From Clostridiales bacterium (GTDB taxonomy: Bacteria; Bacillota; Clostridia; Lachnospirales; Lachnospiraceae), in assembly GCA_018369015.1 (NCBI GenBank), contig JAGZDD010000002.1:29136-93135 (forward strand): a stretch of DNA of 64,000 bases, written 5' to 3'. The notes under the pieces were generated by a model. That model had not been told where the DNA came from. It was given only the letters and a program-made list of their open reading frames with translations, and did no database searches. Below, in pieces: positions 42,865 through 52,045 of the stretch. A program made the position numbers and the translations under genes. How positions within the stretch are numbered: the stretch's first letter is position 1; each line of letters begins with the position of its first letter.

Positions 42865-44397
42865 TCAGCCTTTTCTTTGACAGGAAACAGCAAAAGGCAG
42901 CGCAGGTATTCCCGATGAATTATATACATCAATATTATAATAAGACATCTGCGCAAATTCCACGGTAATTTCAGAAAAAGAAATATCGTTTTTTATATGC
43001 AGTATCATTTCATCCCCCAAAACCTCAACTGTATACGCCGATTCGGGAATAAGCCTTCCATCCGCATATAATTTAAAGTATTCTTTAGAACCGCTTTGCC
43101 GCCAAAGCCCTGTTCCGCAGTTATCAAATGTCATACGAAGATCATTTTCCAAAAGCCTGGCAGCCTTTACACGAGGAGCCTCGCACAAAAGCGGTTCTTT
43201 ATAAATTTTCCCCCGGGCCATCCATGCCATGCGCTGCCCTACCGGACGTTTTTCCTTTGGGTGAATATCATAGGGCAGCCCCACATCCCCCGTAGATACG
43301 ATATAAACATTTTCCATGGATTCCGACGTTTCCTGCTGGGCCCTGCGAATCAGCGGCCAGTTATCCCCCGCTCCGGGAATATGATCTCCAAAGGGCGCCA
43401 GCTGGGCAATAATAAACGGCAGCCCTTCTCCCCACGCATTGCGCCAACATTCAATCAGCCCGCGAAGGACACGGCCATATATATCGGCATGGGCCTCATC
43501 GCTCTCACCCTGATACCATAAAACGCCGCGTATGCCGTAAGGGATCACCTTCTCAAGCATTGTATGATAAAGGCCGCAGGGCCGCCACGGATGCTCCGGG
43601 AAGAGCCAGTTTGCCGGATTTTCCTGATCCTGGCCAAATTTTATGAAAAACTCCAGTTCTTCTTTTGTAATACCATAATTCATCCGGTCCGAGGCCGGAT
43701 CGTCAAATGGGTGTGCCCGGTCATTTGCAGGATTTTTCCTGTACAGCTCCCTGGCCTCAGACACCTTTTGGCCGTCCTTAAGACATTTTTCATAATCCTC
43801 AAGCCACGGCAGCGCAGCCTGGCGGGCACAGGCTTCATCCATCCAGCAAACCGCCCGTGTTCCTCCCCAATTGCATCCAATAATACCGACTGGCACATGA
43901 AGCGTTTCCAGAAGATCCTTCCCAAAGTAATAGGCTACTGCCGAGAAATACTCCAAATCCTCTGGCTCTGCCCTGCGCCAGAAGCCAAAATTGCTAAAAT
44001 CCTTTTCCAGAAGTTCACCCTCCACAGCAACCTCAGGATAGTCAAAAAAGCGCAGGCCGGGCAAAAAACACCGCTGCTTTTCCAAAGGGAAATCCTTATC
44101 ATAGCGCATGAAAAATTCCATGTTTGACTGGCCTGCGGCCAGCCATACTTCTCCAACGGCAATCTGACGGATAACTTTATGGCAATGCTCATCCCACAGT
44201 TCCATCGTTTCGTCAAAAGATGTTTCCAGCGCCGGAAATTTAAGCAGCCATTTTCCATTTCCGTTAACAAACGCTGTTTCCATTCTTCCCTGGATTTTCC
44301 CAAAAATCCTTTCACCCGGTGTGCCCGTTCCCCAAATCACAAAGGGCTTATCTCTTTGAATAATCATATTATCCTGAAACACTAACGCAGTTTCCAT
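42865..44397 (-). CDS. Sialate O-acetylesterase-like enzyme (SASA family)
   Basis: 510 residues. Serine motif AAGQSNMEF near residue 88, GVLWYQGESDE in the middle and DVGLPYDIHPKEK with the catalytic His. Flanking beta-rich segments match sialate 9-O-acetylesterase-type enzymes, which also include acetylxylan esterases. There is no signal peptide, so imported acetylated sugars are the likely substrate. It follows the SGNH hydrolase gene on the same strand. Ribosome-binding site GGGGAT. Confidence 0.9.
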   Translation of the reverse strand: METALVFQDNMIIQRDKPFVIWGTGTPGERIFGKIQGRMETAFVNGNGKWLLKFPALETSFDETMELWDEHCHKVIRQIAVGEVWLAAGQSNMEFFMRYDKDFPLEKQRCFLPGLRFFDYPEVAVEGELLEKDFSNFGFWRRAEPEDLEYFSAVAYYFGKDLLETLHVPVGIIGCNWGGTRAVCWMDEACARQAALPWLEDYEKCLKDGQKVSEARELYRKNPANDRAHPFDDPASDRMNYGITKEELEFFIKFGQDQENPANWLFPEHPWRPCGLYHTMLEKVIPYGIRGVLWYQGESDEAHADIYGRVLRGLIECWRNAWGEGLPFIIAQLAPFGDHIPGAGDNWPLIRRAQQETSESMENVYIVSTGDVGLPYDIHPKEKRPVGQRMAWMARGKIYKEPLLCEAPRVKAARLLENDLRMTFDNCGTGLWRQSGSKEYFKLYADGRLIPESAYTVEVLGDEMILHIKNDISFSEITVEFAQMSYYNIDVYNSSGIPALPFAVSCQRKG

Positions 44398-44431
44398 AAA
44401 AATCCCCTTCTTCCTGTTATATATGGCTTTG

Positions 44432-45259
44432 TTATCCTTTTTTGCACAAATTCATCAAAACCTTCGCGTAGGCGTCATGCCCGGCCTTTACCGGATGGTT
44501 CAGCCCATTGGCAAGCAGCGGTTCCCATGAATATCCCATCGCCTTATAATCCTTCCAAAGGGCATATATATCCGCCAGGCATATTTTTTCCTCTGAAGCA
44601 ATGGCCCGTATTTTTTCCACACATTCCTCAAGCACCCTGCTCCTTGCCAAAGTCGTTCCCGCCATCCCATTCGGCGTTATTAATATGATATCCGCCCGGG
44701 TTTTTTCTTTGATATTTCTAACCATTTTTTTAAGCAGCCAGTAAAAATCCCCGGCCGTTCCCACATTTTCATCCCAATTCAACGCGCCGTTAATCAGCAC
44801 AAGATCCGGATCATGTTTAATAATATCCCTCTCATGCCGTGCATACATGCCGCGCATCGTATCTCCGGCAATGCCGGCATTAATAACGCTGACGCATGTA
44901 TAATGATAATTTTCTATTAAATACCTTCTGAAAATTTCAGGGTATGAATGGAGTACATCCGCAGCTTCAACGTCTAAAATTGCCTGTTCAAAATCCCCGG
45001 CTAAAAGCCGCATATAATTTTTTTCAATTTCTTCCGGAGAGTAGAGCCATTGAAACCGCCCCGCCGTCACACTGTCTCCCATAGCGACAATTACCGGATT
45101 CCTTCGCTCCAGGCCATCCTCATCCGGTCCAAACGGCGAAAGCGCCGCAATCCCCCCTTTATTTTTACCCATGATCTCAATAAATCGCAGCGGATAATTT
45201 TCACCGCAGTATCTTTTGTCCTCTGCCATACTCAAAAGAACCCTTTCATATTGCTCCAT
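44432..45259 (-). CDS. SGNH/GDSL hydrolase
   Basis: 275 residues. Block I AMGDSVTAG (Ser nucleophile), block II INAGIAGDTM, block III LINGALNWD and block V NHPVKAGH, where Asn stands three residues before His instead of the common Asp. SGNH enzymes remove acyl groups from sugars or lipids. First gene of the esterase/AraC/binding-protein set. AAAGGAGG lies 11 bases before the ATG. No signal peptide. Confidence 0.88.
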   Translation of the reverse strand: MEQYERVLLSMAEDKRYCGENYPLRFIEIMGKNKGGIAALSPFGPDEDGLERRNPVIVAMGDSVTAGRFQWLYSPEEIEKNYMRLLAGDFEQAILDVEAADVLHSYPEIFRRYLIENYHYTCVSVINAGIAGDTMRGMYARHERDIIKHDPDLVLINGALNWDENVGTAGDFYWLLKKMVRNIKEKTRADIILITPNGMAGTTLARSRVLEECVEKIRAIASEEKICLADIYALWKDYKAMGYSWEPLLANGLNHPVKAGHDAYAKVLMNLCKKG

Positions 45260-45657
45260 TGTTCCAGAATCCTCCTTTTATGTATATTTCACGCTCTGTT
45301 CTTCACCGGTAACAATCCGGCCACAACAGCGTACTCCGGTTTCATTTGCTAACGGCCAGGGCAGCAAACGCGCAGGCCTGGCGAAACGGTTACACTTTGC
45401 CTGCTATACAAAATTATTATATAGCTTTAAAAGCAGTAAAAATTGTACAGTTATGACCTATATTCTTGTATAAATCTGCCAAGGGCAGTTTCCTGTGCTT
45501 CACTTCTTACGTAACTACTCAGTCTCATTTAGAGTTTTGCTGCGCACTCCTGAATCACTGTCAGGCCTGGCTAATCAGCAAGTGATTAGCCAGGCTGTGA
45601 ACAGTAACGAGTAGTTGCCTCTTACCCAATATATTTAACAAATCTCTTGCTTTATAC
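45260..45657. other. Intergenic region upstream of BlaI and the esterase operon
   Basis: About 400 bases. It contains an inverted-end element (45511-45618, ends GTAACTACTC and GAGTAGTTGC) with an inner perfect hairpin CCTGGCTAATCA-GCAAG-TGATTAGCCAGG (45566-45594). The rest shows no gene or recognised signal. Confidence 0.6.
45511..45618. repeat. Inverted-end element with GCAAG-loop hairpin
   Basis: 108 bp. Outer ends match the GTAAC...CAGCC family only in the first bases. The inner hairpin has 12-base perfect arms. The phrase GTTTTGCTGCGCA is shared with the region upstream of niaR. Confidence 0.65.
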
Positions 45658-45691
45658 CTATATTTGTAGTAAAATAAAACTACAAATATAG
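45658..45691. promoter_or_regulatory. Candidate BlaI operator
   Basis: Perfect 13-base arms CTATATTTGTAGT and ACTACAAATATAG with an 8-base A/T spacer. TACA/TGTA cores are typical of BlaI/MecI sites. It is 80 bases before the BlaI start. Confidence 0.7.
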
Positions 45692-45770
45692 TAATGTATA
45701 GGCTCCGAGGGAAATCCTTCAGCCGCTTTGAAACATTTAACACTACCGTTTTCATCATGGAGGTGAGTTT

Positions 45771-46142
45771 ATGGAAAAGCTTAGTGAGTCCGAAGAAATC
45801 GTTATGCAATCCATTTGGGAAAGCAGCGCCCCTGTCAGTCTCAGCGAAATTATACGCTGGTGCCAGGCTCACGGACACCCATGGAAATCCCAGACAGTAT
45901 CTACTTTTTTAGTCCGACTGAGCCAAAAGGGCTATGTCGGTTATGAGCAGCCGGGCCGCAACCGGCGATACCTTCCCCGTATTTCCAGGGAAAATTATCT
46001 GAACAATCAAATGTGTTCAATGCTTGATTTTTGGGGAAAGCCGTCCATCGACGCGCTGGCCAGCGCCTTCAGGCGTGTAGAGTCCATTAGCCGGAATGAC
46101 CTGAAAGAATTAAGGGAGATGCTTGATGACATGGATGAGTAA
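45771..46142 (+). CDS. blaI: BlaI/MecI/CopY-family repressor
   Basis: 123 residues. Winged helix with LSEIIRWCQAHGHPWKSQTV and STFLVRLSQKGYVGYEQPGR, then a C-terminal dimerisation helix (DLKELREMLDDMD). BlaI repressors are inactivated through the membrane sensor protease BlaR1, normally encoded just downstream. Here only a short membrane peptide follows, so the signalling partner may be lost. ATG follows GGAGGTGAG. Confidence 0.93.
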   Translation: MEKLSESEEIVMQSIWESSAPVSLSEIIRWCQAHGHPWKSQTVSTFLVRLSQKGYVGYEQPGRNRRYLPRISRENYLNNQMCSMLDFWGKPSIDALASAFRRVESISRNDLKELREMLDDMDE

Positions 46143-46296
46143 TTTTACGCTTCTCTTAATCACAAATAGTATCAGTATCCTTTTTGTATGGCTGCTTTTC
46201 CAGCTTATACTTATACCGCTTATAAGCAATGTAAACACTGCCTCCATTGCCGGTGATATGGCCCGCAGGCTACGTTTTGATGATTTCAGCTTTTAA
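46135..46296 (+). pseudogene. Short membrane peptide, probable BlaR1/M56 remnant
   Basis: 53 residues: one hydrophobic helix (TNSISILFVWLLFQLILIPL) and a short charged tail ending RFDDFSF. Its ATG overlaps the end of blaI (ATGAGTAA), as blaR1 genes commonly do. The helix resembles the first membrane segment of M56 peptidases, but the HEXXH protease and sensor domains are absent. It could instead be a small functional membrane protein. Confidence 0.5.
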
Positions 46297-46389
46297 AAAA
46301 ATTTTACCTCTGACTAAGCGCCAGAAATAGATTGCTCCAGGTACATTATCCCATATGTTGGCCAAATACCGCGAAAGGAATACGCTTTT

Positions 46390-46848
46390 ATGGACTCCAC
46401 ACATATTTACATCGTTATCGCCGCCATCCTTCTGGCAGCCGCCGCAGCACTTTTTGTTCTTTACAAAAAACGCGGCTACTATCCTTATGCCGCTAAACAC
46501 ATATTAACCAAGCGGGAATATAAATTTTATCTCATCCTCAGTCAGGTCGCTGACGAATATGGGTACATGGTCTGCCCCAAGGTCGGCGTCAAGGATCTGC
46601 TTGCTGTTACCGATAAAAAAAACTACATGAAATACTTTCACAAAATTGCCCAAAAGCATGTGGATTTTGTCATATGCGACAGGGATCTTTACGTGCTTTT
46701 TGCCATAGAGCTGGATGATTCCACACATGAAACAAAGGATGCCCGCAGACGGGATCATTTTAAGGATAAGGCGTTTGCGGCGGCAAAAATACCGCTAAAG
46801 AGAATCATTGATATTGATGAACGGGAAATACGCAAGCTGTTCCGTTAA
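46390..46848 (+). CDS. Membrane-anchored DUF2726 protein
   Basis: 152 residues. One N-terminal membrane helix (IVIAAILLAAAAALFVLY), then a DUF2726 domain with YMVCPKVGVKDLL, KHVDFVICDRDLYVLFAIELDDSTHE and KIPLKRI. The domain is thought to share the restriction-endonuclease-like fold; the D/E residues here fit such a core (VDFVICD, IELDD). Function unknown. ATG follows AAAGGAA. Confidence 0.85.
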   Translation: MDSTHIYIVIAAILLAAAAALFVLYKKRGYYPYAAKHILTKREYKFYLILSQVADEYGYMVCPKVGVKDLLAVTDKKNYMKYFHKIAQKHVDFVICDRDLYVLFAIELDDSTHETKDARRRDHFKDKAFAAAKIPLKRIIDIDEREIRKLFR

Positions 46849-46902
46849 AGCCCGTTACTATTTTCGGCCGCCATCCGCATACCCGCCCGCGTTTCCATAA
46901 AC

Positions 46903-46945
46903 AAAGGGCGGTATTGCTCACAATCCGGCAATACCGTCCTTTTTC
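46903..46945 (+). terminator. Terminator after the DUF2726 gene
   Basis: Stem AAGGGCGGTATTGC with GCAATACCGTCCTT and TTTTTC after it on the plus strand. Confidence 0.88.
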
Positions 46946-47033
46946 GCACAGCGTATTTATAAATTACATCTTCATGTATTTATAACCTGTACATTCTCAG
47001 TTTTATAGCTGCCACATTCAGCTCTCGACAGAC

Positions 47034-48386
47034 TTACGCCTCTTTTATAACATCTCTATCCTGTTTTTCAGACGCCTCCTCGTGCCGCTCTACTAAAACC
47101 TCTTTAATCCTCCGGTTTTCAATCTCTGTCACATGGAAAATCAAAGAATCAAATTTCAGGTCAAAGGTTGTTCCGTCTTTTGGAATTGTGTGAAGCTGGG
47201 AGAAAATAAAGCCGCCGACCGTATCATAATCCGGGCTTTCTAAGCTGTCCACGCCAAGCTCCTCAGACAGGCTTTCAATATCACATTCGCCATTGACGCG
47301 CCATACGGTTTCTGAAAGCTGTTCTAACTCCTTCTCCTCAGAAGCATCGTATTCGTCATAAATATTGCCCACAATCTCCTCCAAAAGATCCTCCATGGTT
47401 ACAATACCGCTGACCTGGCCGAACTCGTCAATAACAACGGCAAAGTGAATTTTTTTCGTCTGCATATCTTTAAACAGTTTATCCGCAGAAATACTCTCCG
47501 GGATGAAATACGGCGCACGCAAAAGGCCCTTTAAATGCCTGCGCTCCCCGGCATCTGCCATCAGGAAATCCCGGGCATACAGAACGCCAACGACATCATC
47601 GAAATCCTTGTCGTACACCGGAAATCTGGATTTTCCGCTGCTTTTCACAGTATCGATAATTTCCTGCTCACTGGCATGCAGGGAAATAAACTCAACATCT
47701 GTACTGTGGGTCATAATATCTCTTGCAGGCGTATCGTCAAAGGCGAACACATTCTGTATCCATTCCTTTTCTTCTTCATCAATAACGCCTTTTTCCTCAC
47801 CTAGATCTACCATCATCCGAATTTCTTCCTCGGTAACACTCTCCTCCTCGGCTTCCGTTTTCATGCGGAGCAGACGAAGGACAGCATTTGTCGACAGTGA
47901 AAGGAAAAATACCACCGGGCGCATAATAAAAGCGACCGCACTGACGACAGGACACGCAAATTTAGCCACCGCATAGGGCTTTTGCATGGCAATTCGTTTG
48001 GGTACCAGCTCTCCAAGAATTAAAGTAAAATACGATAAAATAATGGTGATTACAATAACGGATAAAGTATTAAGCACCGATACCGGGATTCCCCTAAAGC
48101 CCAGGCCGTTATAAATCCAGTCTACCAGATATTGGGAGAAGTTTTCTGCGGCAAAGGCGCTGCCTAAAAAGCCCGCGAGGGTAATCCCGATCTGTATGGT
48201 TGACAGGAAGCCCGCAGGCTCCTCTACAAGCCTTAATAATCTTTTTGCAGTTTTATCCCCGTCCTCCGACATTTTCTTAAGCTTTGTAGCGTTCAGAGAA
48301 ATCACCGCAATCTCCGTTGATGCAAAAAATGCATTAATAAGAATTAAAATCACCTGTAAAATTATTTGTTGGGGAACTGAATCCAA
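47034..48386 (-). CDS. CNNM/CorC (HlyC) family transporter with CBS domains
   Basis: 450 residues. N-terminal DUF21 membrane domain of four helices, then a CBS pair (RDIMTHSTDVEFISL and VVIDEFGQVSGIVTMEDLLE) and a C-terminal CorC_HlyC domain (GECDIESLSEELGVDSLE). The family exports or senses Mg2+ and other divalent cations. The start is TTG, nine bases after GGAG. It is 18 bases downstream of the DUF368 gene. Confidence 0.93.
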   Translation of the reverse strand: MDSVPQQIILQVILILINAFFASTEIAVISLNATKLKKMSEDGDKTAKRLLRLVEEPAGFLSTIQIGITLAGFLGSAFAAENFSQYLVDWIYNGLGFRGIPVSVLNTLSVIVITIILSYFTLILGELVPKRIAMQKPYAVAKFACPVVSAVAFIMRPVVFFLSLSTNAVLRLLRMKTEAEEESVTEEEIRMMVDLGEEKGVIDEEEKEWIQNVFAFDDTPARDIMTHSTDVEFISLHASEQEIIDTVKSSGKSRFPVYDKDFDDVVGVLYARDFLMADAGERRHLKGLLRAPYFIPESISADKLFKDMQTKKIHFAVVIDEFGQVSGIVTMEDLLEEIVGNIYDEYDASEEKELEQLSETVWRVNGECDIESLSEELGVDSLESPDYDTVGGFIFSQLHTIPKDGTTFDLKFDSLIFHVTEIENRRIKEVLVERHEEASEKQDRDVIKEA

Positions 48387-48404
48387 TCAAAATCACTCCT
48401 TCTA

Positions 48405-49214
48405 TTATCTTGCGCTTTCTGCGCGTGAAATTAAGTAAATTATTAAATATCCCGCCCCAAAGGCCAGGACGCAGCTTAGCCATTCCAGGCCTTGTGGGAT
48501 CCCCGGAAACACCTGTATGACAGATCCAAGGATAAACCCGAGAATAATCATATAGGTCGGCACCGGGCAGCGGGTCATTGCTGTTTCTAAAAGCTTCGTA
48601 GTCAAAATGATTCCAAGAACCAGGCCAATACCCATAGGAATCAAAGGCACGATCTGAAGCGTTCCAATCGCTTCCATCACTGTATCATAAATCCCCATGA
48701 GCAGCAGGACATAGGAAATACTGATTCCAGGAAGTATCAGAGCCACTGCGGCAAAAATGCCGGCAGCTACCATAACAATGACCTGTACCAGGCCTTTGCC
48801 CGCAAGAGCGGATTCAGTGGCCGGTATCAGCTCAAAGAGCATGACAAAGGCAATGCCGATAATGACATATAAAATGACACTCCAGGATATTTTTTTAATC
48901 CCTGCCTCCTTATAAATCAACGGCACACCGCCAAGAACTGCGCCAATAAACAAATACATCATCGGCATAGGAAATTTGTCAATCAGCGCCAGAAGCGGCC
49001 GGGCAAATAAAACCATGCCCACGGCAGCCCCTGCACAAAAAAGGGCGATAAAAACAGCGCTTTCCTTTTTGTGTTTAAAAAATGAGCTTACGGAGGACAC
49101 AAGCTTGTCATAAATGCCAAGGATCATTGCCATAGAGCCTCCGCTGACTCCGGGTACGAGCATTGTTCCCCCAACACACATCCCCCGAAATAATACGCTC
49201 ACCAGATATTTCAT
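48405..49214 (-). CDS. popT: DUF368 protein, PopT-type polyprenyl-phosphate transporter
   Basis: 269 residues, about eight membrane helices with internal duplication. GGTMLVPGVSGGSMAMILGIYD and AVALILPGISISYVLLLMGIYD are the paired hallmark motifs. DUF368 proteins (PopT) recycle undecaprenyl phosphate to the inner leaflet for cell-wall synthesis. The clustering with phosphate and cation transporters is in keeping with envelope homeostasis. ATG follows AGGAGAG. Confidence 0.88.
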   Translation of the reverse strand: MKYLVSVLFRGMCVGGTMLVPGVSGGSMAMILGIYDKLVSSVSSFFKHKKESAVFIALFCAGAAVGMVLFARPLLALIDKFPMPMMYLFIGAVLGGVPLIYKEAGIKKISWSVILYVIIGIAFVMLFELIPATESALAGKGLVQVIVMVAAGIFAAVALILPGISISYVLLLMGIYDTVMEAIGTLQIVPLIPMGIGLVLGIILTTKLLETAMTRCPVPTYMIILGFILGSVIQVFPGIPQGLEWLSCVLAFGAGYLIIYLISRAESAR

Positions 49215-49272
49215 AAAACTCTCCTATCGGTCATTTCACCGCTGTTTCCCGGTAAAACCGCAAACAGCGGCG

Positions 49273-50922
49273 TTATTCGCTCATATTAATCTGCATCAGG
49301 CTTTCGCCAATATTAAGTATATGATCCCCGATACGTTCAAAGTCTGTTAAAACCTCGGAATATAAAATGCCGGCCTCCCCGTCACACTGGCCCTTTTTGA
49401 GCCGGCTAAGCTGGTGTCTTCGGAAGGTTTCTGTCATATCGTCAATCTTTTGCTCCGCTGCCGCAATCTGTGTAAACAGCTCCTTATGAAATTCCTCAAG
49501 GCAGTCCAGGACAAGGCTTAAGGACTTTTTACACATTGCCTGCATTTCATCAACCTCAGACAGTGCTTCTTCCGATAAATTTAACCTGAATTTCTTAAAG
49601 TCCAGCGCATAGCTTTGAAGATTTGCCGCATGATCCCCGATTCTCTCCAAATCGCCGCACAGCTTAAAATAAGCGGTCATTTTTTGAGAGTCGGATTCAT
49701 TAATTTCCTTTGTAATAATTTCTGAAATATACCCGGAAATCTCTTTATTCAGGAAATCAATATAATCCTCACGCTCGTCAAGCTCCTCCTTATGCTTTGG
49801 CTCATATTCGCTGTTTTGAAGGCACTTAAAGCCCTTATCCACATTTTCCCGGACCATGGACGCCATACGGAGTACCTCCATGCGAATACTCTCAAGAGCA
49901 ATCGCGGATGTTCCTACCTTGACCTCTCCGGCCTGTCTTCTCGGCGCGATATGGACAAGGCGGCGCGCTTCACCCATTTCATCCTCTTTGTCCGGCAAAA
50001 GCTTTCTCGCCAGCTTCACAAGCAGGCCGCCAAAAGGAAGCAATAATAAGGTTGTCACAACATTAAATAATGTATGCATATTAGCAATCTGGGCCGCCGG
50101 ATTACTTGGCGTCCAGGAAGCTACCCAGTCAGCAAGAGGAAGGGCTATACAAACGATCGTGAAAATCGTTGTACCTATAATATTAAACGCAAGATGGATG
50201 ATCGTTGTACGTTTCGCATTCCTTCCGGTTCCGATAGAAGCTAAAAGCGCGGTAACGCATGTACCGATATTCTGTCCAAACAGCACGAAAACAGCGCTGT
50301 TAAGGCCAATCAGCCCGCCGGAGGCAAGCGTCTGCAAAATACCTACGGACGCAGACGACGACTGAATAATCGCTGTGAAAATCATACCTGCAAGAATACC
50401 CAGCACCGGATTTGAGAATTTTGTCATCAGAGAAACAAAGGCTTCCGATTCTCTCAAAGGCACCATAGCGTCGCCCATCATATTCATACCAATAAATAAA
50501 ACGCCCAGGCCTGCGAGAATCAATCCATAATTATGAATCTTGGCATTTTTGATAAATACAATTGCCGCGACACCAATAAAGGCAAAAAGAGGCGCAATTG
50601 CTTCAACATTAAGTGCAATAAGCTGTCCAGTAATCGTGGTTCCTATGTTTGCTCCCATGATGATCCAAACAGCCTGCTTTAATGTCATCATCCCGGAATT
50701 TACAAAACCTACAACCATAACTGTTGTTGCTGACGACGACTGAATAATCGCTGTAATGCCGGCGCCCACTAAAACGCCGACAAATCTGTTGGCCGTCAGC
50801 CGCTCCAGAATTTGTTTCATCTTATTTCCAGCAGCAGCCTCAAGTCCTGAACTCATCATCTGCATACCATACAGAAAGAGCGCCAGCCCGCCTAACAAAG
50901 CCATAATATTATAGATACTCAT
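49273..50922 (-). CDS. Na/Pi cotransporter family protein with PhoU-like domain
   Basis: 549 residues. N-terminal membrane part with the duplicated QSS motifs ITAIIQSSSATTVMVV and FTAIIQSSSASVGIL, then a soluble PhoU-like helical domain (residues about 335-545; KLCGDLERIGDHAANL and TDFERIGDHILNIGES). This NptA-type transporter imports phosphate with Na+. ATG 50922 is preferred to the ATG two codons earlier by spacing from GAGG. Confidence 0.93.
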   Translation of the reverse strand: MSIYNIMALLGGLALFLYGMQMMSSGLEAAAGNKMKQILERLTANRFVGVLVGAGITAIIQSSSATTVMVVGFVNSGMMTLKQAVWIIMGANIGTTITGQLIALNVEAIAPLFAFIGVAAIVFIKNAKIHNYGLILAGLGVLFIGMNMMGDAMVPLRESEAFVSLMTKFSNPVLGILAGMIFTAIIQSSSASVGILQTLASGGLIGLNSAVFVLFGQNIGTCVTALLASIGTGRNAKRTTIIHLAFNIIGTTIFTIVCIALPLADWVASWTPSNPAAQIANMHTLFNVVTTLLLLPFGGLLVKLARKLLPDKEDEMGEARRLVHIAPRRQAGEVKVGTSAIALESIRMEVLRMASMVRENVDKGFKCLQNSEYEPKHKEELDEREDYIDFLNKEISGYISEIITKEINESDSQKMTAYFKLCGDLERIGDHAANLQSYALDFKKFRLNLSEEALSEVDEMQAMCKKSLSLVLDCLEEFHKELFTQIAAAEQKIDDMTETFRRHQLSRLKKGQCDGEAGILYSEVLTDFERIGDHILNIGESLMQINMSE

Positions 50923-50966
50923 TTCCATTTCCTCACTTTTATATGCACATTTTTCGCAACAGCTCA

Positions 50967-51000
50967 GGTAATGATCCGGCTATGCGGCTGAATCGTTACC
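50967..51000. repeat. Short inverted repeat of the GTAAC family
   Basis: GGTAATGATCCGGC and its near complement GGCTGAATCGTTACC around a short loop; the right end is GGCTGAATCGTTAC, close to the ends of the dispersed elements. Confidence 0.6.
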
Positions 51001-51043
51001 AATTTAACGAACTAAACTGTTACCATTTTTCCGATCTTTTTCT

Positions 51044-51481
51044 TTAAACGCAGAGGAACTGGCTGCGGCATTTTCCATCCGCCCGATGAATCACCTTTAG
51101 CGCTATAAGAAAATATCTTACATAATTATATGAAATGTACCGCCCCATTGGAAAGAAGCTCTTATTCATTAAAGCAAAGGCAGCTATGGCAATATAAAAA
51201 AATATAAGATATGGCGAAAATAACCGCTGGCTATTTTGATTTTTGACATAACACGGCGCTGCCATTGGATTCACTAAACCGCTAATGTCTGCCGTTTCTT
51301 CAGTAAATACCGTTTCCAGCTCTGCAGAAACGCTGCTATTGGTAACAACACTCTTATTTTCAAGGACATCACTGACCTCACAGGACATAAGTTTTGCCTG
51401 GGCACCAAAAAAAGGTGCCCCAACGAGCAGCAAAAATACAGCTAATATGAAACATATTACTTTGTAATTGCTTTTACTCAT
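51044..51481 (-). CDS. Small exported or membrane protein, unknown
   Basis: 145 residues. N-terminal hydrophobic segment (VICFILAVFLLLVGAPFFGA) that looks like a signal peptide ending AQA, a Ser/Glu-rich region of about 50 residues, then a second hydrophobic segment (YLIFFYIAIAAFALM) and a basic tail. No family recognised. ATG follows GAGGTG. It lies 49 bases downstream of queT on the same strand. Confidence 0.6.
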   Translation of the reverse strand: MSKSNYKVICFILAVFLLLVGAPFFGAQAKLMSCEVSDVLENKSVVTNSSVSAELETVFTEETADISGLVNPMAAPCYVKNQNSQRLFSPYLIFFYIAIAAFALMNKSFFPMGRYISYNYVRYFLIALKVIHRADGKCRSQFLCV

Positions 51482-51530
51482 TAAAACACCTCATAATAAT
51501 CTATGGAAACTCCCATCGCCATGGGCTATC

Positions 51531-52037
51531 TTATTTTGTAACATTTACCGGCTGTGTCCGAAAAATATGATATTGGTACTTCCCAAGGACCTTAGCCAGC
51601 AAAATACCCAGTACACCGCAGGAAATAATCTCCCCGGCGCCAATCGTCGCCATTAAAAACGGAATTGGCAGCGGCTCGCCGTAAGCATATCTCAAAACAA
51701 AAGGTATGATCAGTACATTCGCTGCAATCGGTGGTATTGGCGCCAAAAACCGGCTTTTATTGCGCAAAAGATAAGTAAATACCGCGCCAATAAGTGTCGC
51801 CAGACTTCCGAACACAATATCCGGCACCATGGCCCCTGTAAAAAGATTTCCTAAAATGCAGCCGATAAAAACACCTGGAACCGCAGCCGGGGTAAATACC
51901 GGCAAAATCGTCAGCGCCTCTGAAATACGTACCTGAATCGCGCCAGATCCAATTGGAGCGAAAACTACCATAAGCACTACATAGATTGCGGCAATCATCG
52001 CCGCCTGTACAGTCAATAAAACACCTTTGTTTTTCAT
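51531..52037 (-). CDS. queT: QueT, queuosine precursor ECF transporter S component
   Basis: 168 residues, five to six membrane helices. ISEALTILPVFTPAAVPGVFIGC and AAIYVVLMVVFAPIGSGAIQ are typical of the QueT family. It binds preQ0/preQ1 or queuine for uptake with the shared ECF energising module, not encoded here. Control by the preQ1 riboswitch directly upstream confirms the role. AAAGGAG precedes ATG 52037. Confidence 0.92.
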   Translation of the reverse strand: MKNKGVLLTVQAAMIAAIYVVLMVVFAPIGSGAIQVRISEALTILPVFTPAAVPGVFIGCILGNLFTGAMVPDIVFGSLATLIGAVFTYLLRNKSRFLAPIPPIAANVLIIPFVLRYAYGEPLPIPFLMATIGAGEIISCGVLGILLAKVLGKYQYHIFRTQPVNVTK

Positions 52038-52045
52038 ATTTAATT

